Shown here: in pieces, positions 27,570 to 37,009 of the stretch
Layout of the letters: each line of letters starts with the position of its first letter
Numbering within the stretch: the stretch's first letter is position 1
Assembly: GCF_036321025.1 (NCBI RefSeq)
Contig: NZ_JAZAPB010000001.1
Span: 1,178,001-1,242,000 of the forward strand
Source: Alteraurantiacibacter hainanensis
GTDB taxonomy: Bacteria; Pseudomonadota; Alphaproteobacteria; Sphingomonadales; Sphingomonadaceae
DNA length: 64,000 bases
Direction: 5' to 3'
Program-made: the position numbers and the translations under genes
Notes under the pieces: generated by a model
Database searches by the model: none
Told to the model about the DNA's origin: nothing
Seen by the model: the letters and a program-made list of their open reading frames with translations, nothing else

Positions 27570-28529
27570 ATGACAGATATTGCCGAAAAGCCCCCCGAAA
27601 CCGGCACGCAAGGCCAGGACTTCAGCAAGCTGCCCGAAGTGGCGGACGAGGTCTTCACCGCTCCCCTCAAGCGTCCTTCCCACGTGGGAGAGGACTGGCT
27701 CGAGCCTCGTCAGACGCAGTATACGTCCGAGGACGATGCCATCTGGGACGACCTGTTTGCCCGGCAGATGGGCGTGCTTCCGGGTCGTGCCTGTTCGGCC
27801 ATGCTCGAAGGGCTGGAGAAGCTCGACCTCGGCAGGGGCGGCGTGCCCGATTTCGGAGAACTGTCGGAAGAGCTCGGCAAGCTGACGGGGTGGAGCGTGG
27901 TGCCCGTGCCGATGCTGATACCCGATCACGTTTTCTTCTGGCACCTCGCCAATCGTCGCTTCCCGGCCGGCAATTTCATCCGCACGCGCGAGACGTTCGA
28001 TTACATCCAGGAACCCGACGTGTTCCACGATGTGTTCGGCCACGTGCCGCTGCTGACCGATCCCACGTTCGCGGACTACATGCAGGAATACGGCCGCGCC
28101 GGCTGGAAAGCCATGCGCTACAACAAGCTGAAGGCGCTGGGCGCGCTCTACTGGTACACCGTGGAATTCGGCCTGATGCTGGAGAACAACGAGCCGCGCA
28201 TCTACGGCGCGGGCATTCTCTCCGGGCCGACGGAGGCGATTTTCGCGCTGGAGGGGGAAAGCCCGAACCGGATCATGCTGAACGTCGACCGGGTGATGCG
28301 CACCGATTACGTGATCGACGACCTGCAGCCCACCTACTTCGTCATCGAGAGCTTCGAAGACCTGTATCGCCAGACGGTGGAGCGCGATTTCGACCGGCTC
28401 TATCGCAACCTTGGCGCAAGCTTCACCTACGCGAATTCGGCGGTGATCGATGTCGACAACGTGCTGAACCGGGGAACCCAGGAATATTTCCTGCGGGGCG
28501 GCCGCGGGAGCAACGCGAAACCCGTCTGA
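27570..28529 (+). CDS. phhA: Phenylalanine 4-monooxygenase
   Basis: 319 residues. The catalytic core binds one iron with His153 and His158 (FHDVFGHVP) and Glu199 (YTVEFG), the usual two-His-one-carboxylate set. It hydroxylates phenylalanine to tyrosine using tetrahydropterin and oxygen. It lacks the regulatory ACT domain of animal enzymes, as is usual in bacteria. It starts 20 bp after the second lipoprotein gene and ends at a bidirectional terminator. Confidence 0.96.
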   Translation: MTDIAEKPPETGTQGQDFSKLPEVADEVFTAPLKRPSHVGEDWLEPRQTQYTSEDDAIWDDLFARQMGVLPGRACSAMLEGLEKLDLGRGGVPDFGELSEELGKLTGWSVVPVPMLIPDHVFFWHLANRRFPAGNFIRTRETFDYIQEPDVFHDVFGHVPLLTDPTFADYMQEYGRAGWKAMRYNKLKALGALYWYTVEFGLMLENNEPRIYGAGILSGPTEAIFALEGESPNRIMLNVDRVMRTDYVIDDLQPTYFVIESFEDLYRQTVERDFDRLYRNLGASFTYANSAVIDVDNVLNRGTQEYFLRGGRGSNAKPV

Positions 28530-28551
28530 GCTACGACCGGACCCAATGAGA

Positions 28552-28582
28552 AAGGCCGGCTCTCCCTTCGGAGGCCGGCCTT
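28552..28582. terminator. Bidirectional terminator between phhA and a convergent lipoprotein gene
   Basis: AAGGCCGGC and GCCGGCCTT form a perfect 9-bp stem; the 13-base middle part can fold further (CTCC-CTTC-GGAG). CCTGTTT follows on the plus strand. It separates the two convergent genes. Confidence 0.8.
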
Positions 28583-28609
28583 CCTGTTTCGCCTTAGCGA
28601 AGAGCCTTC

Positions 28610-28861
28610 TTAGTTGACGGCTTCTTCCATGCCTTCGGTGTATTCGTCGGTATCGCCTTCGGCGGCATCTTCCATGTTGTCGGCTTCAGCTTCCATCGCA
28701 TCAGCTTCCTCGTCGGTGATCATGCCGGCGTCTTCCATGTCGTCGGCCTGCTCTTCCATGGCTTCCGCTTGCTCTTCGGCTGCTTCTTCCTGGGGGCTGT
28801 CGCATGCGGCGACGCCAAGGCCCAGCACTGCAGCGGATGCAAAAGCTACAATCTTCTTCAT
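28610..28861 (-). CDS. Short acidic lipoprotein, third copy
   Basis: 83 residues from MKKIVAFAS. The signal peptide ends in VAAC. The mature protein is nearly all Glu, Asp, Ala and Met in heptad-like order, suggesting a negatively charged helix tethered to the membrane. It resembles the lipoproteins at 26990 and 27301, on the other side of phhA. The reading frame upstream of the ATG lacks a signal and was not used. Confidence 0.75.
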   Translation of the reverse strand: MKKIVAFASAAVLGLGVAACDSPQEEAAEEQAEAMEEQADDMEDAGMITDEEADAMEAEADNMEDAAEGDTDEYTEGMEEAVN

Positions 28862-28942
28862 TGAGAACTTCCCTTGCTTTTGATGGAGCGATCCGGTTGG
28901 TCGGCCCTTCGTTCTGATGGCCCACATTAAAAACAAACTCGC

Positions 28943-29212
28943 CTACAACACTTCCTTCTGACGCAGGATATTCGCCACCAGAAGCGTTGCCAGCGAGCCG
29001 GCCATGGAGAACAACAGCGCATCCACCGTATAGGTTCCCGCTGCAAGATCGCCCATCGAGAGCGCAGGCCCGACGAGAAGGCCTGCAAGCAGGGCTCCGC
29101 CAATCCCGGCGATGACATTCACCTTGAGGCTTTGCGGGGATTCGGCGCGCAGGATGAACGCAGCCAGCCATCCCAGGATGGCTCCTACCACGATCAGGAA
29201 AACTAGACCCAC
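28943..29212 (-). CDS. GlsB/YeaQ/YmgE-family membrane protein
   Basis: 89 residues from a GTG start with a good AGAAGGA ribosome-binding site 8 bp upstream. Three hydrophobic segments with Gly-rich repeats (GAILGWLAAFIL, NVIAGIGGALLAG, MAGSLATLLVANIL) match the small transglycosylase-associated/GlsB stress family. These are inner-membrane proteins linked to general stress; their mechanism is unknown. Confidence 0.85.
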   Translation of the reverse strand: MGLVFLIVVGAILGWLAAFILRAESPQSLKVNVIAGIGGALLAGLLVGPALSMGDLAAGTYTVDALLFSMAGSLATLLVANILRQKEVL

Positions 29213-29346
29213 GTAACAAATCCTTCTTCTGCCTTCACCCTATCAACGGCAAGGTGCCGGATCGGGTTCCAGCAGTCGGCGCCGGTTGTCCGGATCCTGC
29301 TGATCATGTGGCCGAAAAAGAAGAATTCTACTGGGTTAACGCCAGA

Positions 29347-30192
29347 TCAGAACATCCACAGAAGCAGCACGCCCATGGCAATGCGATAGAGCACGAAGAC
29401 GAGCATCGACGCCTTCTTCAGGAAGTTCATCAGGAAGGCCATGGTGGCGAAGGCCGCGACGAAGGTGAGACCGCCGGTAATCAGCGCTTCTATCACCATG
29501 TCGCTGCCCGCTTCCATCAGATCCGGCACGATCAGCACGCCCGCCCCGGCCACTGCGGGGATAGACAGCAGGAACGAAAAGCGCGCCGCTTCCACCCGGC
29601 CGAAGCCGAGTACGCGTGCCGCCGTCATGGTGACGCCCGAGCGGCTGGTGCCGGGTATCAGCGCCAGCGCCTGCGCCAGGCCCACCAGCAGGCCATCGCG
29701 CCAGGTCATGTTCTCGTAGGTGCGGTCCTCGCGGCCGAAATAGTCGGCAAGGCCAAGAAGGATACCGTAGAAGATCAGGTTGAAGGCAATGAGATCGGTT
29801 AAGCGCAGGGAGGCAAGCAGGTCGCCGTCCTCGATCTTTAGGCCGAACAGCGCCACGGCCACCCCGTTGAGCGCGCCGGTCTTGATCGCGAGGCCCGCCA
29901 CGACGGCCGGAATCGTGCCCAGCACGATCCACCAGAACAGGCGCTTCTGCTCCGGCGCGTGGCCGATGCCGACGGTGGCGAAACCGCCGCGCGCCAGGCC
30001 CCAGGCGTCCTTGAAGAAGTAGACGATGATCGCCAGCAGCGAGCCGATGTGCACCGCGATGTCGAGCATCGGCCCCTGGTCGCGGAAATCGAGGAAGACC
30101 GGCACGAGGATCAGGTGCCCGGAGGACGAGATCGGCAAAAATTCGGTGATCCCCTGCACGATGGCGAGGATCAGCATCTGAAGGAAAGTCAT
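29347..30192 (-). CDS. uppP: Undecaprenyl-diphosphatase
   Basis: 281 residues, about eight membrane helices. The BacA/UppP motifs GITEFLPISSSGHL (active-site Glu/Ser/His) and PGTSRSGVTM are intact. It recycles undecaprenyl diphosphate to the monophosphate for peptidoglycan and polysaccharide synthesis, and gives bacitracin resistance when abundant. Confidence 0.96.
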   Translation of the reverse strand: MTFLQMLILAIVQGITEFLPISSSGHLILVPVFLDFRDQGPMLDIAVHIGSLLAIIVYFFKDAWGLARGGFATVGIGHAPEQKRLFWWIVLGTIPAVVAGLAIKTGALNGVAVALFGLKIEDGDLLASLRLTDLIAFNLIFYGILLGLADYFGREDRTYENMTWRDGLLVGLAQALALIPGTSRSGVTMTAARVLGFGRVEAARFSFLLSIPAVAGAGVLIVPDLMEAGSDMVIEALITGGLTFVAAFATMAFLMNFLKKASMLVFVLYRIAMGVLLLWMF

Positions 30193-30245
30193 GCTCTGGC
30201 GGAAGTCCCTGGCTTGATAGCTTTGGCTCCCCCGCCTCCAACCAA

Positions 30246-30276
30246 AACGGGGGCGAAGTCAAGCCTCGCCCCCGTT
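30246..30276 (-). terminator. Intrinsic terminator after the M13 peptidase gene
   Basis: AACGGGGGCGA and TCGCCCCCGTT form a perfect 11-bp stem with a 9-base loop. Read on the minus strand, the stem ends in GTT and continues TTGG, a short T-run. It lies 28 bp after the peptidase stop and before uppP. Confidence 0.82.
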
Positions 30277-30304
30277 CGGGTGTTCGTTTTTTGCCGCTGG
30301 CCGA

Positions 30305-32428
30305 TTACCAGATCGAAATCCGCTCCTCCGGCGGCAGGTATAGCGCGTCGTCCGCGCCGACATCGAAGGCGTCATACCAGGCATCGATGTGGCGTACCGC
30401 GTTGTTAAGGCGGAATTCGCCCGGCGGGTGGTTGGCCGTCATCACGCGGTTGCGCAGGCTTTCCTCACGCTCCATTCCGCGCCATACCTGCGCGAAGCCG
30501 AGGAAGAAGCGCTGGTCGCCGGTCAGGCCGTCGATCACCGGAGCTTCCTGCCCGTCCAGCGACAGGCGGTAGGCGCGGTAGGCCATCTGCAGGCCGACCA
30601 CGTCGCCCAGCGTTTCGCCCATCGACTGGCCGCCGCGCAGGCAGACCGGGCCCTCGGAGCTGTCGACCGGGCAGTAGGCCTCGATATATTCGGCCATGCG
30701 CGCGGTGAACTGCTCGAAGCCCTCGCGGTCTTCCTCCTGCCACCAGTTGCGCAGCGTGCCGGTGGCATCGAACTGCGATCCCTGGTCGTCGTAGCCGTGA
30801 CCGATCTCGTGCCCGATCACCGCGCCGATGGCGCCGTAGTTCACGGCCGGGTCCGCTTCCGCGTTGAAGAACGGCGGCTGCAGGATTGCGGCGGGGAACA
30901 CGATGCGGTTGGTCAGCGGGGAGTAGTAGGCATTCACCGTCTGCGGCAGCATGCCCCATTCGCTGGGGTCCACCTTGGTGCCGAGCCGCTCCAGGTTGTC
31001 CTGGATGCTCCAGCGGGTGGCGCTGATGCGGTTGGCCAGCGGGTCGTCGGCAGTGATCTCGAGGCCGTCGTAGGTCTCGAACTCGTCCGGATAGCCGATC
31101 ATCGGCACGAAGCCTTCCAGCTTGGTGCGCGCTTCGGCAATGGTCTCGGGGGTCATCCACTCGTTTTCGTCGAGGGCCATGGCCATGGCGCGCTGCAGGT
31201 TGGCGACCAGCGCGTCCATGCGCTGCTTGCTCTCGGGCGGGAAATACCGCTCGACATAGAGTGCGCCCAGCTGTTCGCCCAGCGCGCCTTCCACGGCCGC
31301 GATGGAGCGCTTCCAGCGTTCCCGCTGCTCCTCCTGGCCATTGATGGTGCGGCCAAAGAATTCGAAGTTGGCTTCATCCAACTCGCTGGAGAGGACCGAT
31401 GCGTTGTTCGAAAAGAACTGCGCGGCCATGAAGGCCTTCAGCGTGGCCAGCGGCGTCTCGGTGAGAAGCTCCATCATCGCCGGCAGGCCGCCACCGATCA
31501 TGCCAAGCTGTTCCTCGGTCAGGCCCAGCGCCTCGACCTCTTCCTCGGTAGGAGGAAGCTGCGCCACCAGGAAACGCGGCTGGTCGGCGAACTGACCGGA
31601 TTCCAGCACCGTGTTGATGGGAAAGTCGCCTGCCATTGCGGTAAGCTCTGCGGGCGTCAGCTCGTTGTAGGTGAGCTGGGGCAGGCGGAACATCTGCCGT
31701 GCCCATTCCAGCTGGGCCACCTTGCGCTCGAACGAATAGACCGCCTCCGCAGCGCCGCGCGCATCGGCATAGCCGGCCTTGTCCAGCAGGAAGGTCAGAT
31801 AGTCCTTGTAGGCAGCGCGGATTTCCAGGTTGCTCTCGGAATCGACGAGATAATAGTCGCGATCCGGCAGGCCCATGCCGTCGAAGCCGATGGAGACGAC
31901 ATATTCAGTCGGGTTACGGGCATCCACGCCGACGCCTGCGGCGACAAGGCCGGGATAGCCGGCCTGCTGGAACAGCCCGACCAGTTCCGTTAGGTCGCTC
32001 GCCCCGTAGATGTCCTGCAGGAACGGCTGTGCCGGGGCGAGGCCCGTCGCGTCGATCGCCTCGACATCGTTATAGGCATTGAAGGCATCGACGATGCGCC
32101 GCGCCGTGGTGCCGGGGGCCGGATCGGAGGCAACCAGGTCGCGCACCAGCACTTCCACGTCGCTGATCGAATCCTCGCGCAGCATGTCGAACGCGCCATA
32201 GCGGTTGCGGTCAGCCGGAATTTCGTTGGCGGCGACCCACTTGCCGTTGGTGTAGGCGTTGAAGTTGTCACCCGGGTCCACCGACTGATCGAGCTGGGTG
32301 AGGTCGACACCCCAGGTGCCGAATTCCATCGTGGGCGCCTCGGTGGCGGTATCGTCCTGCGCCATGGCAGGGGCGGCGACGGCCAGACCGATAACGGAGG
32401 CCGACGTGACAAGCAGTTTGCGAATCAT
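30305..32428 (-). CDS. pepO: M13-family zinc metallopeptidase (neprilysin/PepO type)
   Basis: 707 residues from the ATG that gives a signal peptide (about 1-22, PAMAQ). Zinc ligands are in HEIGH (540-544) with catalytic Glu541, and Glu605 in GETLGD, a variant of the usual GENxAD. NAYYSPLTNRIVFPA and ILQPPFF are the substrate-pocket motif. It cleaves peptides in the periplasm or at the surface. The C-terminal residue is Trp, as in the family, although the usual preceding Cys is absent. Confidence 0.95.
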   Translation of the reverse strand: MIRKLLVTSASVIGLAVAAPAMAQDDTATEAPTMEFGTWGVDLTQLDQSVDPGDNFNAYTNGKWVAANEIPADRNRYGAFDMLREDSISDVEVLVRDLVASDPAPGTTARRIVDAFNAYNDVEAIDATGLAPAQPFLQDIYGASDLTELVGLFQQAGYPGLVAAGVGVDARNPTEYVVSIGFDGMGLPDRDYYLVDSESNLEIRAAYKDYLTFLLDKAGYADARGAAEAVYSFERKVAQLEWARQMFRLPQLTYNELTPAELTAMAGDFPINTVLESGQFADQPRFLVAQLPPTEEEVEALGLTEEQLGMIGGGLPAMMELLTETPLATLKAFMAAQFFSNNASVLSSELDEANFEFFGRTINGQEEQRERWKRSIAAVEGALGEQLGALYVERYFPPESKQRMDALVANLQRAMAMALDENEWMTPETIAEARTKLEGFVPMIGYPDEFETYDGLEITADDPLANRISATRWSIQDNLERLGTKVDPSEWGMLPQTVNAYYSPLTNRIVFPAAILQPPFFNAEADPAVNYGAIGAVIGHEIGHGYDDQGSQFDATGTLRNWWQEEDREGFEQFTARMAEYIEAYCPVDSSEGPVCLRGGQSMGETLGDVVGLQMAYRAYRLSLDGQEAPVIDGLTGDQRFFLGFAQVWRGMEREESLRNRVMTANHPPGEFRLNNAVRHIDAWYDAFDVGADDALYLPPEERISIW

Positions 32429-32590
32429 TGAAGTATGCGATCCCTTCAAAGGCGGTGATGTAAGAAAATGGGCGACCGCTATCGAGACAACCTCAAGACG
32501 GTTTCTGTCGTTACCAAATCGATGTAGGGCTGATTCTTCTCGACGCAAGGCATCAACGGTACGGCCGCCGCCCTTTAAGCCACTGGAAAC

Positions 32591-34387
32591 TCAGGCCGCG
32601 GCGGGATCGTCGAACTGCAGCGCCGCCAGGCGGGCGTAGAGGCCGCCCTTCGCCGTCAGGCTGGCGTGATCGCCCTGTTCGACGATGCGCCCGTTCTCCA
32701 TCACCACGATCCGGTCCGACGCGCGCACCGTGGCAAGGCGGTGCGCGATCACCAGCGTGGTGCGGTTTTCCATCAGGTGCTCGAGCGCGTCCTGCACCAG
32801 CCGCTCGCTCTCGGCGTCCAGCGCACTGGTCGCCTCATCCAGCAGCAGGATCGGCGCGTCGCGCAGCACGGCCCGCGCGATCGCGATACGTTGCCGCTGA
32901 CCGCCGGAAAGGCGTGCCCCGCCCTCGCCGAGGAAGGTATCCAGCCCGTCGGGCAGATTGCGCAGGAAATCTTCGGCATTGGCCGCGCGCGCGGCATCCC
33001 AGATCGCCTCCTCGTCCGCGTCCCAGGCACCGTAGCGCAGGTTGTCGCGCGCGCTTGCGGCGAACAGGATGCCTTCCTGCGGCACCAGCGCCATGCGGCG
33101 CCGGATCGCGGCAGGATCTGCCTGGGTCAGCGGCACGCCGTCCATGCGGATCGTGCCCTCGGCGGGATCGTAGAACCGCTCCGCCAGCTGGAAGATCGTG
33201 GACTTGCCCGCGCCCGAGGGGCCGACGATGGCCACAGTCTCGCCCGGCTCGACGGTCAGCGAGAAATCCGTGATGGCCCGTTCGCCGGGTCGGGTGGGAT
33301 AGCTGAAGGTGACGTTGCGGAACGACAGGCTTCCCCGCGGCGGCTCGGGCAGGTCCTGCGGACGCGCCGGAGCGGTGATCTCGGGGCGCTCGTCCATCAG
33401 TTCGCGCAGGCGGCTGGCCGCGCCCGCGCCGCGCAGGAGGTCGCCGAACACCTCGGTCAGCGCGCCGAAGGAGCCGGCGACGATCACGCCGGCAAAGATG
33501 AAGGCGGCGATCGTGCCTCCGGAGATCGCCCCCGTGGTCACAAGCACCGCCCCGCGCCACAGCAGGATAGTGATGGCACCGAAGATCAGGGTGATCAGCA
33601 GCGCGGTCATCACCGCCCGGATCAGGATGCGCGTCTTCGCGGTGGCAAAGGTGCGCTCTACCGCGTCGCCGAAACGCCCGCTTTCGCGCGTTTCCTGATT
33701 GAAGCCCTGCACGATCTTCATCGCCGAGAGCATTTCCGTCACCATGGCGCCCACGTCGGCCACCCGGTCCTGGCTGGTGCGGCTGATATCGCGCAGCCGG
33801 CGCCCGAAAACGGCGATGGGGATGATCACCACGGGTATGCCGACCAGCAGCCAGATGGCCAGTTGCGGGGCCAGCCAGAACAGGTAGCCCGTGCCCAGCA
33901 CGGCGATGATGACGTTGCGCAGCGCGACGGAGACGGTGGTGCCCATCACCTGCTCGATGATGGCCGTGTCCGACACCATGCGGCTGCTGATTTCCTTGGG
34001 GCTGTTCTCCTCGAAGAACGAGGGCGAGAGGCGCAGGAGGTTGTCGTAGACCTTGCGGCGGATGTCGGCGACCACCCGTTCGCCAAGCCAGCTTACGAAG
34101 TAGAACCGCACCGCCGTGCCGATCCCCAGGACGGCCACCAGCACCAGCAGGTAGCGGAACCAGCGTCCGATCTCGCCCCCGTCCTCTCCGGCGCCGATGA
34201 AGCCGCGATCGATGATGAGGCGCAGCGCGCTGGGCAGGGCCAGCGAGGTGATGATGGCGGTTATCAGCAAGGCCAGCGCGGCGAAGCCCAGCTGCAACGG
34301 ATACTTCTTCGCCTCGCGAAAGATCATGGTCAGCGGCGCGAGGCTTTTCGCCTTCTCGGGCTCTGGTGTCGTGTCGGGGAAAGCCAT
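32591..34387 (-). CDS. ABC exporter, fused permease and ATPase (MsbA-like)
   Basis: 598 residues: an N-terminal membrane domain of six helices (about 30-320) and a C-terminal ATPase. Walker A GPSGAGKST, signature LSGGQRQR and Walker B ILLLDEATSALD are intact. It acts as a homodimer. The MsbA/multidrug type is indicated; the exported substrate is unknown. A second exporter of this class is at 49341. Confidence 0.93.
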   Translation of the reverse strand: MAFPDTTPEPEKAKSLAPLTMIFREAKKYPLQLGFAALALLITAIITSLALPSALRLIIDRGFIGAGEDGGEIGRWFRYLLVLVAVLGIGTAVRFYFVSWLGERVVADIRRKVYDNLLRLSPSFFEENSPKEISSRMVSDTAIIEQVMGTTVSVALRNVIIAVLGTGYLFWLAPQLAIWLLVGIPVVIIPIAVFGRRLRDISRTSQDRVADVGAMVTEMLSAMKIVQGFNQETRESGRFGDAVERTFATAKTRILIRAVMTALLITLIFGAITILLWRGAVLVTTGAISGGTIAAFIFAGVIVAGSFGALTEVFGDLLRGAGAASRLRELMDERPEITAPARPQDLPEPPRGSLSFRNVTFSYPTRPGERAITDFSLTVEPGETVAIVGPSGAGKSTIFQLAERFYDPAEGTIRMDGVPLTQADPAAIRRRMALVPQEGILFAASARDNLRYGAWDADEEAIWDAARAANAEDFLRNLPDGLDTFLGEGGARLSGGQRQRIAIARAVLRDAPILLLDEATSALDAESERLVQDALEHLMENRTTLVIAHRLATVRASDRIVVMENGRIVEQGDHASLTAKGGLYARLAALQFDDPAAA

Positions 34388-34490
34388 GTTGCAGGGGCAC
34401 TAGCCCAAAGTCATGCGGCTTTGAAGCACCGTTTCCCCTGCTTGTTCGCAGCCGGTTGTTCGGGGCCCGGCAAAGCGCCGCGCGCTCCTA

Positions 34491-34506
34491 TGCCGCATTG
34501 CAACAA
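34491..34506. promoter_or_regulatory. Possible PhaR-type site upstream of phaZ
   Basis: TGCCGCATTGCAACAA contains a GCA-ttGCA core close to sites I recall for PhaR regulators of polyhydroxyalkanoate genes. It lies about 105 bp before the phaZ start. Similarity is loose and the phaB upstream region lacks a copy. Confidence 0.2.
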
Positions 34507-34610
34507 GAGGCAAAAGGGGCCATGTCTGACGCAATCCATGGGCACGGTCAGCAATTCCGGCCCGCAAATACCCTCGCCCCCGCAGCGGGCGACACGCAGA
34601 GGAAGTATCA

Positions 34611-35843
34611 GTGCTTTATTCCGCTTACGAGATGCAACGCGCCATGCTGGGAACGGCCAGCAACTGGGCCGCCGTAGGCGCGCGGCTGCTCGACAACCCG
34701 GCCCTGCCAATGGGCTACATGGGCATGGGCCCGGCCATGGCATCCGCCCTGAAAGTCTTCGCCCACCTCTACGAGGAGCGCGGCAAGCCCGATTTCGACA
34801 TCCAGCCAGTGGAGAAGGACGGCGAGACGCATTACGTGAGCGAAAGCGTGGTGATGGAGAAGCCGTTTGCCTCGCTGCGCCGCTTCACCCGCGACGGCCT
34901 CCCCGAAGATGCGCCCAAGCTGCTGATCGTCGCTCCGATGAGCGGCCACTACGCCACCCTGCTGCGCGGCACGGTTCAGCGCATGGTGGAAAACCAGCAA
35001 GTCTGGATCACCGACTGGGCCGATGCCCGGCAGGTGCCGGTGAGCGAGGGCCACTTCGATCTCGACGACTACATCGACTACCTGATCGAGTTCCTGCAGT
35101 TCATCGGCCCGAACACGCATATCCTGGCCGTTTGCCAGCCCTCGGTCCCCGCCTTCGCCGCCACCGCCATCATGGCAGCGGCCAAGGACAAGTGCCGTCC
35201 CGCAACGCTGAGCATGATGGGCGGCCCGATCGACACGCGCGCCAGCCCGACGGGCGTGAACGACCTCGCCATGGAAAAGCCGCTGAGCTGGTTCGAGAAC
35301 AACGTGATTGCCACGGTGCCGCTGAACTATCCCGGCGCGGGGCGCCGCGTATATCCCGGCTTCCTGCAGCTGGCGGGGTTCATCTCGATGAACCTGGCCG
35401 ACCACATGATGAGCCACTACGAGATGTTCAAGCACATGACCGTGGGCGACCACGACAGTGCCGAACGCACGCGCCAGTTCTACGACGAGTACCTCTCTGT
35501 CTGCGACATGACGGCCGAATTCTACCTCCAGACCATCCATCACGTGTTCCAGGAACACTCGCTGCCCAAGGGCGAATTCGTGCACCGGGGCAAGGCCATC
35601 GATCCCGATGCCATCCGCGACACCGCGCTGCTGGCGATCGAGGGCGAGCACGACGACATTTCCGGCGTCGGCCAGACCCGCGCCGCGCTGGACCTGGCGG
35701 AACACCTGCCCGCCAGGCGGAAGAAGTACCACCTCGCGCCGAACGTGGGCCACTACGGCATCTTCAACGGCAGCAAGTGGCGCGGCCAGATCGCGCCCGT
35801 CGTGGAGGAATGGATGCGGGCCAATCCAACGGTGTCGGACTAG
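34611..35843 (+). CDS. phaZ: Intracellular polyhydroxyalkanoate depolymerase
   Basis: 410 residues from a GTG start with AGAGGAAG 7 bp upstream. It belongs to the intracellular PHB depolymerase family: the nucleophile is a cysteine, Cys175 in AVCQPSVP, and the His lies in NVGHYG near the C-terminus. It breaks down stored polyhydroxybutyrate granules. phaB is in the same window, but phaC is not. Confidence 0.95.
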   Translation: MLYSAYEMQRAMLGTASNWAAVGARLLDNPALPMGYMGMGPAMASALKVFAHLYEERGKPDFDIQPVEKDGETHYVSESVVMEKPFASLRRFTRDGLPEDAPKLLIVAPMSGHYATLLRGTVQRMVENQQVWITDWADARQVPVSEGHFDLDDYIDYLIEFLQFIGPNTHILAVCQPSVPAFAATAIMAAAKDKCRPATLSMMGGPIDTRASPTGVNDLAMEKPLSWFENNVIATVPLNYPGAGRRVYPGFLQLAGFISMNLADHMMSHYEMFKHMTVGDHDSAERTRQFYDEYLSVCDMTAEFYLQTIHHVFQEHSLPKGEFVHRGKAIDPDAIRDTALLAIEGEHDDISGVGQTRAALDLAEHLPARRKKYHLAPNVGHYGIFNGSKWRGQIAPVVEEWMRANPTVSD

Positions 35844-35890
35844 TCTTCTCGTCCTAGGCCCTCGGGCAGCGGAAGCAGCTTGCTGCGCGT

Positions 35891-37009
35891 CTAGCGAGGA
35901 CGAGCGTGCGGAGGCACGTTCGAAAAGCCGACACGCCTCCCGTTCAGCCAGCGCTGCGTGGGCTTTTCCAGCCAGCGGTAGAGACCGCCGGACAGGGCCA
36001 GCAGCACCGCCAGGTAGGCGGCGAAGACCAGCGGGCCGATCTGCAGGCTTTCGTCCACCGCCACCAGCTTGAGCGCCACCAGCAGCGGAAAATGCACCAG
36101 GTAGGTCGCGTAGCTGGCGTCCCCCAGCCATACGAGCGGTCGACTGGAGAGCAGGCGGGCGACGGGTCCACGATCCAGCGCCAGGGCCGTCAGCATGGCC
36201 GCGAAGGCGAGCGGGATCAGCAGGGTTCCCGGACCATCGAAGATGACCACTGCGGCAAACGCCGCGGCGGACATGCCAGCGCAGCCCAGTGCCATGCCGC
36301 CGCGCCCCTGCCATGCGTGCCACAGGTTGGCGAGCAGCATGCCGATGCCGAACTGCACGATGCAGCGCACCAGCCCCAGCCGCGTGATCTGATCGCCCAG
36401 CGACTGCGCTCCCGCCAGAGTGAACACCCCGTGCAGCGCCAGCGCCAGCACCACCACGCCCGCCACCAGCGCAAGGGGGCGCATCTCCTCCCAGCGCATG
36501 GCCAGGACGGCCAGCGGAAACAGCAGGTAGGCGGCCAGTTCGGTGCTGATCGACCATGCCGGGTGGTTCCATGTCAGCTCCGCCGTCAGGCCCCAGTTCT
36601 GCAGCAGCAGGAGATGGAGCGGCAGCTCTGCCAGCGGATAGTTCGCCGTGTCGCGCCCGGTCGCCAGCAATGTGAGTGCAAACAGCGCCACGGCGCCCAG
36701 TATCGCGGCATGCAGCGGCCAGATGCGTGCAAAGCGCCGCCACCAGAAGGCCGGCGCACCCGCCAGCCCCTCGCTGCGCAGCCGCGCGCCGTAGTTCAGC
36801 CACATAACGAAGCCCGAAAGCATGAAGAACAGGTCCACCGCGAGGTATCCCTGCGCGGCAACGGCGATACCCGCCTCCGGCATCCATTGCGTCAGGGACA
36901 GGCGAGCGTGGTAGAAGACGACCCACCACGCCGCCAGGCCGCGCAGGCCCGTCAGGGCCGCGAGATGCGGCGTGCGGGTGCGCTGCGGGGGGATCGGCGG
37001 GGCGATCAT
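35891..37009 (-). CDS. Acyltransferase-3 family membrane protein (OafA/YrhL type)
   Basis: 372 residues from the ATG in an ATGA overlap with the ligase stop upstream. About ten membrane helices; the conserved N-terminal LTGLRGLAAWWVVFYHARL carries the family His, and RRFARIWPLH the Arg. These enzymes O-acetylate extracellular sugars. Coupling to the exosortase-A-associated ligase suggests it modifies the same surface glycan. Confidence 0.92.
   Translation of the reverse strand: MIAPPIPPQRTRTPHLAALTGLRGLAAWWVVFYHARLSLTQWMPEAGIAVAAQGYLAVDLFFMLSGFVMWLNYGARLRSEGLAGAPAFWWRRFARIWPLHAAILGAVALFALTLLATGRDTANYPLAELPLHLLLLQNWGLTAELTWNHPAWSISTELAAYLLFPLAVLAMRWEEMRPLALVAGVVVLALALHGVFTLAGAQSLGDQITRLGLVRCIVQFGIGMLLANLWHAWQGRGGMALGCAGMSAAAFAAVVIFDGPGTLLIPLAFAAMLTALALDRGPVARLLSSRPLVWLGDASYATYLVHFPLLVALKLVAVDESLQIGPLVFAAYLAVLLALSGGLYRWLEKPTQRWLNGRRVGFSNVPPHARPR

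Noticed and set aside
32666..35857. 1063-codon frame opposite the ABC exporter and continuing across phaZ out of frame
   Set aside because: Crosses two real genes and shows only composition-driven sequence.
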